Positions 37,147-49,359 of a DNA stretch of 64,000 nt are shown here, in pieces. The first letter of the stretch is position 1. The number at the start of each line of letters is the position of its first letter. Source of the DNA: Diplolepis rosae (taxonomy: Eukaryota; Arthropoda; Insecta; Hymenoptera; Diplolepididae); assembly GCA_030998225.1 (NCBI GenBank), contig JAPYXD010000718.1, positions 558,001 through 622,000 on the forward strand, given 5' to 3'. Under the pieces are notes generated by a model. It was not told where the DNA came from. It worked only from the letters and a program-made list of their open reading frames with translations, and searched no databases. The position numbers and the translations under genes are program-made.

Positions 37147-40100
37147 AGTCAGAGTCCGAAAATCTCGCGTATTAGTTGGCCACTTTATAACAATTCTTAT
37201 ACTCCTAACAATTCGCGCATTACTTGGACACTCGTTTCAAGACAGACTTCGTTTAACTCGCGTATTACTTGGCCATATATAAAAATTCTTATACTCCTAA
37301 GAACTCGCGCATTACTTGGCCACATTACTTTAAGTCAGAGTCCGGAAATCTCGCGTATTAGTTGGCCACTTTATAACAATTCTTATACTCTTTAGAATTC
37401 GCGCATTACTTGGCCACTCTTTTCAGGACAGGCTTCGTCTAACTCGCGTATTACGAGGTCACTTATGTATTTATATCATTCATGAGGTCCATTGAACTCG
37501 CGCATTACTCGATCACCTTACTTAAAGTCAGAGTTCGGAAATCTCTCGTATTACTTGGCCACTTTAGAAAAATTCTTATACTCCTATGAATTCGCGTATT
37601 ACTTGGCCACTCTTATCAAGACAGACTTCGTTTAACTCGAGCATTACTTGGCCACTCTTTTCAAGACAGACTTCGTTTATCTCGCGTATTAATTGGCCAC
37701 CTTACTTATAGTCAGAGTTCGGAAACCTCGCGTATTAGTTGGCCACTTTATAACAATTCTTATACTCCTAAGAATTCGCGCATTACTTGGCCACTCTTTT
37801 CAGGACAGGCTTCGTCTAACTCGCATATTACGAGGCCACTTATGTATTTATATCAGTCATGAGTTCCATTCAACTCGCGCATTACTTGATCACCTTACTA
37901 AAAGTCAGAGTCCGGAAATCTCGCGTATTACTTGGCCACCTTACTTAAAGGCAGAGTCCGAAAATCTCGCGTATTAGTTGGCCACTTTATAACAATTCTT
38001 ATACTCCTAACAATTCGCGCATAGCTTGGCCACTCTTTTCAAGACAGACTTCGCTTAACTCGCGTATTACTTGGCCCCTTATAAAAATTCTTACACTCCT
38101 AAGAATTCGCGCATTACTTGGCCACTTTACTTTAAGTCAGAGTTCGGAAATCTCGCGTATTACTTGGCCACTTGATAAAAATTCTAATACTCCTAAGAAT
38201 TCGCGCATTACTTGGCCACTCTTTTCAAGACAGGCTTCGTCTAACTCGCGTGTTACGAGGCCACTTATGTATTTATATCAGTCATGAGTTCCATTGAACT
38301 CGCGCATTACTTGATCACCTTAATAAAAGTCAGAGTCCGGAAATCTCGAGTATTACTTGGCCAGTTTAGAAAAATTCTTATACTCCTATGAATTCGCGTA
38401 TTACTTGGACACTCTTTTCAAGACAGACTTCGTTTATCTCGCGCATTACTTGGCCACTTATAAAAATTCTATTACTCCTAAGAATTCGCGCATTACTTGG
38501 CCACTCTTTTCAGGACAGGCTTCGTCTAACTCGCGTATTACGAGGCCACTTATGTATTTATATCAGCATGAGTTCCATTGAACTCGCGCATTACTTGGCC
38601 ACACTTTTCAAGACAGACTTTGTTTATCTCGCGTATTACTTGGCCACCTTACTTAAAGTCAGAGTTCGGAAATCTCGCGTATTAGTTGGCCACTTTATAA
38701 CAATTCTTATACTCCTAAGAATTCGCGCATTACTTGGCCACTCTTTTCAGGACAGGCTTCGTCTAACTCGCGTATTACTTGGCCACTTATAAAAATTCTT
38801 ATACTCCTAAGAACTCGCGCATTACTTGGCCAATTTACTTTAAGTCAGAGTCCGGAAATCTCGCGTATTAGTTGGCCACTTTATAACAATTCTTATACTC
38901 CTAAGAATTCGCGCATTACTTGGCCACTCTTTTCAGGACAGGCTTCGTCTAACTCGCGTATTACGAGGCCACTTATAAAAATTCTTATACTCCTAAGAAT
39001 TCGCGCATTACTTGGCCACTCTTTTCAGGACAGGCTTCGTCTAACTCGCGTATTACGAGGCCACTTATGTATTTATATCAGTCATGAGTTCCATTTATCT
39101 CGCGCATTACTTGATCACCTTACTACAAGTCAGAGACCGGAAATCTCGCGTATTGCTTGGCCACTTTAGAAAAATTCTTATACTCCTATGAATTCGCGTA
39201 TTACTTGGCCACTTTTTTCAAGACAGACTTCGCTTAACTCGCGTATTACTTGGCCACTTTAGAAAAATTCTTACACTCCTAAGAACTCGCGCATTACTTG
39301 GCCACTTTACTTTAAGTCAGAGTCCGGAAATCTCGCGCATTACTTGGCCACTTTACTTTAAGTCAGTGTCCGGAAATCTTACGTATTACTTGGCCACTTG
39401 ATAAAAATTCTAATACTCCTAAGAATTCGCGCATTACTTGGCCACTCTTTTCAGGACAGACTTCGCTTAACTCGCGTATTACTTGGCCACCTTACTTTAA
39501 GTCCGAGTCCGGAAATCTCGCGTATTAGTTGGCCACTTTATAACAATTCTTATACTCCTAAGAATTCGCGCATTACTTGGCCACTCTTTTCAGGACAGGC
39601 TTCGTCTAACTCGCGTGTTACGAGGCCACTTATGTGTTTATATCAGTCATGAGGTCCATTGAACTCGCGCATAACTTGATCACCTTACTTAAAGTCAGAG
39701 TCCGAAAATCTCGCGTATTAGTGGGCCACTTTATAACAATTCTTATACTCCTAACAATTCGCGCATTACTTGGACACTCGTTTCAAGACAGACTTCGTTT
39801 AACTCGCGTATTACTTGGCCACTTATAAAAATTCTTATACTCCTAAGAACTCGCGCATTACTTGGCCACTTTACTTTAAGTCAGAGTCCGGAAATCTCGC
39901 GTATTAGTTGGCCACTTTATAACAATTCTTATACTCCTTAGAATTCGCGCATTACTTGGCCACTCTTTTCAGGACAGGCTTCGTCTAACTCGCGTATTAC
40001 GAGGCCACTTATAAAAATTCTTATACTCCTAAGAATTCGCGCATTACTTGGCCACTCTTTTCAGGACAGGCTTCGTCTAACTCGCGTATTACGAGGCCAC

Positions 40101-40695
40101 TTATGTATTTATATCAGTCATGAGTTCCATTGAACTCGCGCATTACTTGATCACCTTACTAAAAGTCAGAGTCCGGAAATCTCGCGTATTGCTTGGCCAC
40201 TTTAGAAAAATTCTTATACTTCTATGAATTCGCGTATTACTTGGCCACTCTTTTCAAGACAGACTTTGTTTAACTCGCGTATGACGTGGCCCCTTTTTAA
40301 TATTCTTTCACTACTCAGAACTCGCGCATTACTTGGCCACTTTACTTTAAGTCAGAGTCTGGATATCTCGCGCATTACTTGGCCACTTTACTTTAAGTCA
40401 GAGTCCGGAAATCTCACGTATTACTTGGCCACTTGATAAAAATTCTAATACTCCTAAGAATTCGCGCATTACTTGGCCACTCTTTTCAGGACAGGCTTCG
40501 TCTAACTCGCGTATTACTTGGCCACTTTTAAAAATTCTTATACTCCTAAGAACTCGCGCATTACTTGGCCACTTTACTTTAAGTCAGAGTCCGGAATTCT
40601 CGCGTATTAGTTGGCCACTTTATAACAATTCTTATACTCCTAAGAATTCGCGCATTACTTGGCCACTCTTTTCAGGACAGGCTTCGTCTAACTCG
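37147..40695 (+). repeat. Copy 2 of the 3.63-kb tandem higher-order repeat
   Basis: Ends near 40695, where the next D core reads CTCGCATATT against CTCGCGTGTT in copy 1. Includes a degraded patch at 40282-40319. At about 39.03-39.27 kb it carries a D-E-B-C-B run with different diagnostic bases from copy 1. Confidence 0.88.
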
Positions 40696-42587
40696 CATAT
40701 TACGAGGCCACTTATGTATTTATATCAGTCATGAGTTCCATTGAACTCGCGCATTACTTGATCACCTTACTAAACGTCAGAGTCCGGAAATCTCGCGTAT
40801 TACTTGGCCACCTTACTTAAAGTCAGAGTCCGAAAATCTCGCGTATTAGTTGGCCACTTTATAACAATTCTTATACTCCTAACAATTCGCGCATAGCTTG
40901 GCCACTCTTTTCAATACAGACTTATATTAACTCGTGTATTAATTGGCCCCTTATAACAATTCTTACACTCCTAAGAACTCGCGCATTACTTGGCCACTTT
41001 ACTTTAAGTCAGAGTCCGGAAATCTCGCTTATTAGTTGGCCACTTTATATCAATTCTTATACTCCTAAGAATTCGCGCATTACTTGGCCACTCTTTTCAG
41101 GACAGGCTTCGTCTAACTCGCATATTACGAGGACACTTATGTATTTATATCAGTCATGAGGTGCATTGAACTCGCGCATTACTTGATCACCTTACTAAAA
41201 GTCAGAGTCCGGATATCTCGCGTATTACTTGGCCACTTTAGAAAAATTCTTATACTCCTCCGAATTCGCGTATTACTTGGCCACTCTTTTCAAGACAGAC
41301 TTTGTTTAACTCGCGCATTACTTGGCCACTCTTTTCAAGACAGACTTCGTTTATCTCGCGTATTAATTGGCAACCTTAATTAAAGTAAGAGTTCGGAAAT
41401 CTCGCGTATTAGTTGGCCAATTTATAACAATTCTTATACTCCTAAGAATTCGCGCATTACTTGGCCACTCTTTTCAGGACAGGCTTCGTCTAACTCGCAT
41501 ATTACGAGGACACTTATGTATTTATATCAGTCATGAGGTGCATTGAACTCGCGCATTACTTGATCACCTTACTAAAAGTCAGAGTCCGGAAATCTCGCGT
41601 ATTACTTGGCCACTCTTTTCAAGACAGACTTTGTTTAACTCGCGTATTACGAGGCCACTCATGTATTTATATCAGTCCTGTGGTCCATTGAACTCGTGCA
41701 TTACTTGGCCACTCTTTTCAAGACAGACTTCGTTTATCTCGCGTATTACTTGGCCACCTTACTTAAAGTCAGAGTTCGGAAATCTCGCGTATTAGTTGGC
41801 CACTTTATAACAATTCTTATACTCCTAAGAATACGCGCATTACTTGGATACTCTTTTCAGGACAGGCTTCGTCTCTCTCTCGTATGACGAGGCCACTCAT
41901 GTATTTATTTCAGTGAGGAGGTCCTTTGAACTCGCGCATTACTTGTCCACCTTACTAAAAGTCAGAGACCGGAAATCTCGCGTATTGCTTGGCCACTTTA
42001 GAAAAATTCTTATACTCCTATGAATTCGCGTATTACTTGGACACTCGTTTCAAGACAGACTTTGTTTAACTCGCGCATTACTTGGCCACTCTTTTCAAGA
42101 CAGACTTCGTTTATCTCGCGTATTACTTGGCCACCTTAGTTAAAGTCAGAGTTCGGAAATCTCGTGTATTAGTTGGCCACTTTATAACAATTCTTATACT
42201 CCTAAGAATTCGCGCATTACTTGTCGACTCTTTTCAGGAAAGGCTTCGTCTAAATCGCGTATTACGAGGCCAGATCTGTATTTATATCAGTCATGAGTTC
42301 CATTGAACTCGCGCATTACTTCATCACCTTACTAAAAGTCAGAGTCCGGAAATCTCGCGTATTACTTGGCCACCTTACTTAAAGTCAGAGTCCGGAAATC
42401 TCACGTATTAGTTGGCCACTTTATAACAATTCTTATACTCCTAACAATTTTCGCATAACTTGGCCACTCTTTTCAAGACAGACTTCGCTTAACTCGCGTA
42501 TTACTTGGCCCCTTATAAAAATTCTTACACTCCTCATATCTCGCGCATTACTTGGCCACTTGATAAAAATTCTAATACTCCTAAGAA
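40696..42587 (+). repeat. Mixed-order satellite, partly duplicated 13.2 kb away
   Basis: 41.1-41.85 kb matches 54.28-55.03 kb at a constant offset of 13,185 bp (41156/54341, 41696/54881), including two D monomers 377 bp apart with the private tail CATGAGGTGC and core GAGGACAC. The patch at 41833-41930 is degraded (CTTCGTCTCTCTCTCG, TTTCAGTGAGGAGGTCC). Confidence 0.75.
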
Positions 42588-43143
42588 TTCGCGCATTACT
42601 TGGCCACTCTTTTCAGGACAGGCTTCGTCTAACTCGCGTATTACTTGGCCACTTATAAAAATTCTTATACTCCTAAGAACTCGCGCATTACTTGGCCACT
42701 TTACTTTAAGTCAGAGTCCGGAAATCTCGCGTATTAGTTGGCCACTTTATAACAATTCTTATACTCCTAAGAATTCGCGCATTACTTGGCCACTCTTTTC
42801 AGGACAGGCTTCGTCTAACTCGCGTATTACTTGGCCACTTATAAAAATTCTTATACTGCTAAGAACTCGCGCATTACTTGGCCAATTTACTTTAAGTCAG
42901 AGTCCGTAAATCTCGCGTATTAGTTGGCCACTTTATAACAATTCTTATACTCCTAAGAATTCGCGCATTACTTGGCCACTCTTTTCAGGACAGGCTTCGT
43001 CTAACTCGCGTATTACGAGGCCACTTATAAAAATTCTTATACTCCTAAGAATTCGCGCATTACTTGGCCACTCTTTTCAGGACAGGCTTCGTCTAACTCG
43101 CGTATTACGAGGCCACTTATAAAAATTCTTATACTCCTAAGAA
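42588..43143 (+). repeat. 556-bp cassette, copy 1: (C-B-A-B)x2 + (C-B)x2
   Basis: C monomers start at 42588, 42774, 42960, 43052 and 43144: spacings 186, 186, 92, 92. It is preceded by the TTGATAAAAATT form of B and followed by C with TTTGTTTAATTCGCGC. Confidence 0.85.
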
Positions 43144-45212
43144 TTCGCGTATTACTTGGCCACTCTTTTCAAGACAGACTTTGTTTAATTCGCGCATTAC
43201 TTGGCCACTCTGTTCATGACAGTCTCTGTCTAACTCGCATATTACGAGGACACTTATGTATTTATATCAGTCATGAGGTGCATTGAACTCGCGCATTACT
43301 TGATCACCTTACTAAAAGTCAGAGTCCGGATATCTCGCGTATTACTTGGCCACCTTACTAAAAGTCAGAGTCCGAAAATCTCGCGTATTAGTTGGCCACT
43401 TTATAACAATTCTTATACTCCTAACAATTCGCGCATAGCTTGGCCACTCTTTTCAAGACAGACTTCGCTTAACTCGCGTATTACTTGGCCCCTTATAAAA
43501 ATTCTTACACTCCTAAGAACTCGCGCATTACTTGGCCACTTTATTTTAAGTCAGAGTCCGGAAATCTCGCGTATTAGTTGGCCACTTTATAACAATTCTT
43601 ATACTCCTAAGAATTCGCGCATTACTTGGCCACTCTTTTCAGGACAGGCTTCGTCTAACTCGCATATTACGAGGACACTTATGTATTTATATCAGTCATG
43701 AGGTGCATTGAACTCGCGCATTACTTGATCACCTTACTAAAAGTCAGTGTCCGGAAATCTCGCGTATTACTTGGCCACTTTAGAAAAATTCTCATACTCC
43801 TCTGAATTCGCGTATTACTTGGCCACTCTTTTCATGACAGGCTTTGTTTAACTCGCGCATTACTTGGCCACTCTTTTCAAGACAGACTTCGTTTATCTCG
43901 CGTATTACTTGGCCACCTTACTTATAGTCAGAGTTCGGAAATCTCGCGTATTAGTTGGCCACTTTATAACAATTCTTATACTCCTAAGAATTCGCGCATT
44001 ACTTGGCCACTCTTTTCAGGACAGGCTTCGTCTAACTCGCGTATTACGAGGCCACTTATGTATTTATATCAGTCATGAGTTCCATTGAACTCGCGCATTA
44101 CTTCATCACCTTACTAAAAGTCAGAGTCCGGAAATCTCGCGTATTACTTGGCCACCTTACTTAAAGTCAGAGTCCGAAAATCTCGCGTATTAGTTGGCCA
44201 CTTTATAACAATTCTTATACTCCTAACAATTCGCGCATAACTTGGCCACTCTTTTCAAGACAGACTTCGTTTAACTCGCGTATTACTTGGCCACTTATAA
44301 AAATTCTTACACTCCTAAGAACTCGCGCATTACTTGGCCACTTTACTTTAAGTCAGAGTCCGGAAATCTCACGTATTACTTGGCCACTTGATAAAAATTC
44401 TAATACTCCTAAGAATTCGCGCATTACTTGGCCACTCTTTTCAAGACAGACTTCGCATAACTCGCGTATTACTTGGCCCCTTATAAAAATTCTTACACTC
44501 CTAAGAATTCGCGCATTACTTGGCCACTTTACTTTAAGTCAGAGTCCGGAAATCTCGCGTATTAGTTGGCCACTTTATAACAATTCTTATACTCCTAAGA
44601 ATTCGCGCATTACTTGGCCACTCTTTTCAGGACAGGCTTCGTCTAACTCGCGTATTACTTGGCCACTTATAAAAATTCTTATACTCCTAAGAACTCGCGC
44701 ATTACTTGTCCAATTTACTCTAAGTCAGAGTCCGGAAATCTCGCGTATTAGTTGGCCACTTTATAACAATTCTTATACTCCTAAGAATTCGCGCATTACT
44801 TGGCCACTCTTTTCAGGACAGGCTTCGTCTAACTCGCGTATTACGAGGCCACTTATGTATTTATATCAGTCATGAGTTCCATTGAACTCGCGCATTACTT
44901 CATCACCTTACTAAAAGTCAGAGTCCGGAAATCTCGCGTATTACTTGGCCACCTTACTTAAAGTCAGAGTCCGAAAATCTCGCGTATTAGTTGGCCACTT
45001 TATAACAATTCTTATACTCCTAACAATTCGCGCATTACTTGGACACTCGTTTCAAGACAGACTTCGTTTAACTCGCGTATTACTTGGCCCCTTATAAAAA
45101 TTCTTACACTCCTAAGAACTCGCGCATTACTTGGCCACTTTACTTTAAGTCAGAGTCCGGAAATCTCACGTATTACTTGGCCACTTGATAAAAATTCTAA
45201 TACTCCTAAGAA
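43144..45212 (+). repeat. Mixed-order satellite
   Basis: Further C-B-A-B and D-E-A-B-C words. D monomers near 43245 and 43669 carry GAGGACAC and the CATGAGGTGC tail; E reads CTTCATCACC at 44103 and 44899. Confidence 0.8.
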
Positions 45213-45769
45213 TTCGCGCATTACTTGGCCACTCTTTTCAGGACAGGCTTCGTCTAACTCGCGTATTACTTGGCCACTTTTAAAAATTCTTATACTCCTA
45301 AGAACTCGCGCATTACTTGGCCACTTTACTTTAAGTCAGAGTCCGGAAATCTCGCGTATTAGTTGGCCACTTTATAACAATTCTTATACTCCTTAGAATT
45401 CGCGCATTACTTGGCCACTCTTTTCAGGACAGGCTTCGTCTAACTCGCGTATTACTTGGCCACTTATAAAAATTCTTATACTCCTAAGAACTCGCGCATT
45501 ACTTGGCCAATTTACTTTAAGTCAGAGTCCGGAAATCTCGCGTATTAGTTGGCCACTTTATAACAATTCTTATACTCCTAAGAATTCTCGCATTACTTGG
45601 CCACTCTTTTCAGGACAGGCTTCGTCTAACTCGCGTATTACTTGGCCACTTTATAAAAATTCTTATACTCCTAAGAATTCGCGCATTACTTGGCCACTCT
45701 TTTCAGGACAGGCTTCGTCTAACTCGCGTATTACGAGGCCACGTATAAAAATTCTTATACTCCTAAGAA
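45213..45769 (+). repeat. 556-bp cassette, copy 2 (557 bp)
   Basis: C starts at 45213, 45399, 45585, 45678 and the next core at 45770. Spacings are 186, 186, 93, 92; the extra base is in one B linker (CTTTATAAAAATT). Confidence 0.85.
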
Positions 45770-47041
45770 CTCGCGTATTACTTGGCCACTCTTTTCAAGA
45801 CAGACTTTGTTTAATTCGCGCATTACTTGGCCACTCTTTTCAGGACAGTCTTCGTCTAACTCGCATATTACGAGGCCACTTATGTATTTATATCAGTCAT
45901 GAGTTCCATTGAACTCGCGCATTACTTGATCACCTTACTAAAAGTCAGAGTCCGGAAATCTCGCGTATTACTTGGCCACCTTACTTAAAGTCAGAGTCCG
46001 AAAATCTCGCGTATTAGTTGGCCACTTTATAACAATTCTTATACTCCTAACAATTCGCGCATAGCTTGGACACTCTTTTCAAGACAGACTTCGCTTAACT
46101 CGCGTATTACTTGGCCCCTTATAAAAATTCTTACACTCCTAAGAATTCGCGCATTACTTGGCCACCTTATTTAAAGTCAGAGTCCGGAAATCTCGCGTAT
46201 TAGTTGGCCACTTTATAACAATTCTTATACTCCTAAGAATTCGCGCATTACTTGGCCATTCTTTTCAGGACAGGCTTCGTCTAACTCGCATATTACGAGG
46301 CCACTTATGTATTTATATCAGTCATGAGGTCCATTGAACTCGCGCATTACTTGATCACCTTACTAAAAGTCAGAGTCCGGAAATCTCGCGTATTACTTGG
46401 CCACTTTACAAAAATTCTTATACTCCTCTGAATTCGCGTATTACTTGGCCACTCTTTTCAAGACAGACTTTGTTTAACTCGCGCATTACTTGGCCACTCT
46501 TTTCAAGACAGACTTCGGTTATCTCGCGTATTACTTGGCCACCTTACTGACAGTCAGAGTCCGGAAATCTCGCGTATTAGTTGGCCACTTTATAACAATT
46601 CTTATACTCCTAAGAATTCGCGCATTACTTGGCCACTCTTTTCAGGACAGGCTTCGTCTAACTCGCGTATTACGAGGCCACTTAGGTATTTATATCAGTC
46701 CTGTGTTCAATTGAACTCGCGCATTACTTCATCACCTTACTACAAGTCAGAGTCCGGAAATCTCGCGTATTACTTGGCCACCTTACTTAAAGTCAGAGTC
46801 CGAAAATCTCGCGTATTAGTTGGCCACTTTATAACAATTCTTATACTCCTAACAATTCGCGCATTACTTGGACACTCTTTTCAAGACAGACTTCGCTTAA
46901 CTCGCGTATTACTTGGCCCCTTATAAAAATTCTTACACTCCTAAGAACTCGCGCATTACTTGGCCACTTTACTTTAAGTCAGAGTCCGGAAATCTCACGT
47001 ATTACTTGGCCACTTGATAAAAATTCTAATACTCCTAAGAA
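45770..47041 (+). repeat. Mixed-order satellite
   Basis: Ordinary monomers. D at about 46668 has an altered start and tail (TTAGGTATTT, CTGTGTTCAATTGAA). Confidence 0.8.
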
Positions 47042-47597
47042 TTCGCGCATTACTTGGCCACTCTTTTCAGGACAGGCTTCGTCTAACTCGCGTATTACTT
47101 GGCCACTTTTAAAAATTCTTATACTCCTAAGAATTCGCGCATTACTTGGCCACTTTACTTTAAGTCAGAGTCCGGAAATCTCGCGTATTAGTTGGCCACT
47201 TTATAACAATTCTTATACTCCTAAGAATTCGCGCATTACTTGGCCACTCTTTTCAGGACAGGCTTCGTCTAACTCGCGTATTACTTGGCCACTTTTAAAA
47301 ATTATTATACTCCTAAGAACTCGCGCATTACTTGGCCAATTTACTTTAAGTCAGAGTCCGGAAATCTCGCGTATTAGTTGGCCACTTTATAACAATTCTT
47401 ATACTCCTAAGAATTCGCGCATTACTTGGCCACTCTTTTCAGGACAGGCTTCGTCTAACTCGCGTATTACGAGGCCACTTATAAAAATTCTTATACTCCT
47501 AAGAATTCGCGCATTACTTGGCCACTCTTTTCAGGACAGGCTTCGTCTAACTCGCGTATTACGAGGCCACTTTTAAAAATTCTTATACTCCTAAGAA
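47042..47597 (+). repeat. 556-bp cassette, copy 3
   Basis: C starts at 47042, 47228, 47414, 47506 and 47598: spacings 186, 186, 92, 92, with the same flanks as the other copies. Confidence 0.85.
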
Positions 47598-49359
47598 TTC
47601 GCGTATTACTTGGCCACTCTTTTCAAGACAGACTTTGTTTAATTCGCGCATTACTTGGCCACTCTTTTCAGGACAGTCTTCGTCTAACTCGCATATTACG
47701 AGGCCACTTATGTATTTATATCAGTCATGAGTTCCATTGAACTCGCGCATTACTTGATCATCTTACTAAAAGTCAGAGTCCGGAAATCTCGCGTATTACT
47801 TGGCCACCTTACTTAAAGTCTGAGTCAGAAAATATCTGGTATTAGTTGGCCACTTTATAACAATTCTTATACTCCTAACAATTCGCGCATAGCTTGGCCA
47901 CTCTTTTCAAGACAGACTTCGCTTAACTCGCGTATTACGAGGCCACTTATGTATTTATATCAGTCATGAGGTCCATTGAACTCGCGCATTACTTGATCAC
48001 CTTACTAAAAGTCAGAGTCCGGAAATCTCGCGTATTACTTGGCCACCTTACTTAAAGTCTGAGTCCGAAAATCTCGGGTATTAGTTGGCCACTTTATAAC
48101 AATTCTTATACTCCTAACAATTCGCGCATAGCTTGGCCACTCTTTTCAAGACAGACTTAGTCTAACTCGCGTATTACAAGGCCACTTATGTATTTATATC
48201 AGTCATGAGGTCCATTGAACTCGCGCATTACTTGATCACCTTACTTTAAGTCAGAGTCCGGAAATCTCGCGTATTACTTGGCCACCTTACTTAAAGTCAG
48301 AGTTCGGAAATCTCGCGTATTACTTGGCCACCTTACTTAAAGTCAGAGTTCGGAAATCTCGCGTATTAGTTGGCCACTTTATAACAATTCTTATACTCCT
48401 AAGAATTCGCGCATTACTTGGCCACTCTTTTCAGGACAGACTTCGCTTAACTCGCGTATTACTTGGCCCCTTATAAAAATTCTTACACTCCTAAGAACTC
48501 GCGCGTTACTTGGCCACTTTACTTTAAGTCAGAGTCCTGAAATCTCGAGTATTACTTGGCCCATTTAGAAAAATTCTTATACTCCTATGAATTCGCGTAT
48601 TACTTGGCCACTCTTTTCAAGACAGACTTTGTTTAACTCGCGTATTACGAGGCCACTTATGTATTTATATCTGTCCTGTGGTCCATTGAACTCGCGCATT
48701 ACTTGGCCACTCTTTTCAATACAGACTTCGTTTATCTCGCGTATTACTTGCCCACCTTACTTAAAGTCAGAGTTCGGAAATCTCGCGTATTAGTTGGCCA
48801 CTTTATAACAATTCTTATACTCCTAAGAATTCGCGCATTACTTGGCCACTCTTTTCAGGACAGGCTTCGTCTAACTCGCGTATTACGAGGCCACTTATAA
48901 AAATTCTTATACTCCTAAGAATTCGCGCATTACTTGGCCACTCTTTTCAGGACAGGCTTCGTCTAACTCGCGTATTACGAGGCCACTTATGTATTTATAT
49001 CAGTCATGAGTTCCATTGAACTCGCGCATTACTTGATCACCTTACTAAAAGTCAGAGACCGGAAATCTCGCGTATTACTTGGCCACCTTACTTAAAGTCA
49101 GAGTCCGAAAATCTCGCGTATTAGTTGGCCACTTTATAACAATTCTTATACTCCTAACAATTCGCGCATAGCTTGGCCACTCTTTTCAAGACAGACTTCG
49201 CTTAACTCGCGTATTACTTGGCCCCTTATGAAAATTCTTACACTCCTAAGAACTCGCGCATTGCTTGGCCACTTTACTTTAAGTCAGAGTCCGGAAATCT
49301 CGCTTATTAGTTGGCCACTGTATAAAAATACTTATACTCCTTAGAATTCGCGCATTACT
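47598..49359 (+). repeat. Mixed-order satellite with a 239-bp pentamer pair
   Basis: Contains the pentamer annotated at 47688-48165. The segment starting at 48587 shares rare changes with the window end (TATCTGTCCTG and TTGCCCACC at offset 14,853; 48669/63522). Confidence 0.8.
47688..48165 (+). repeat. 239-bp pentamer tandem (D-E-A-B-C) x2
   Basis: D monomers start at 47688, 47927 and 48166, exactly 239 bp apart (54+46+46+48+45). The second unit begins with GAGGCCAC and tail CATGAGGTCC. In unit 1 the A-B junction is diverged (GAGTCAGAAAATATCTGG). Confidence 0.85.
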
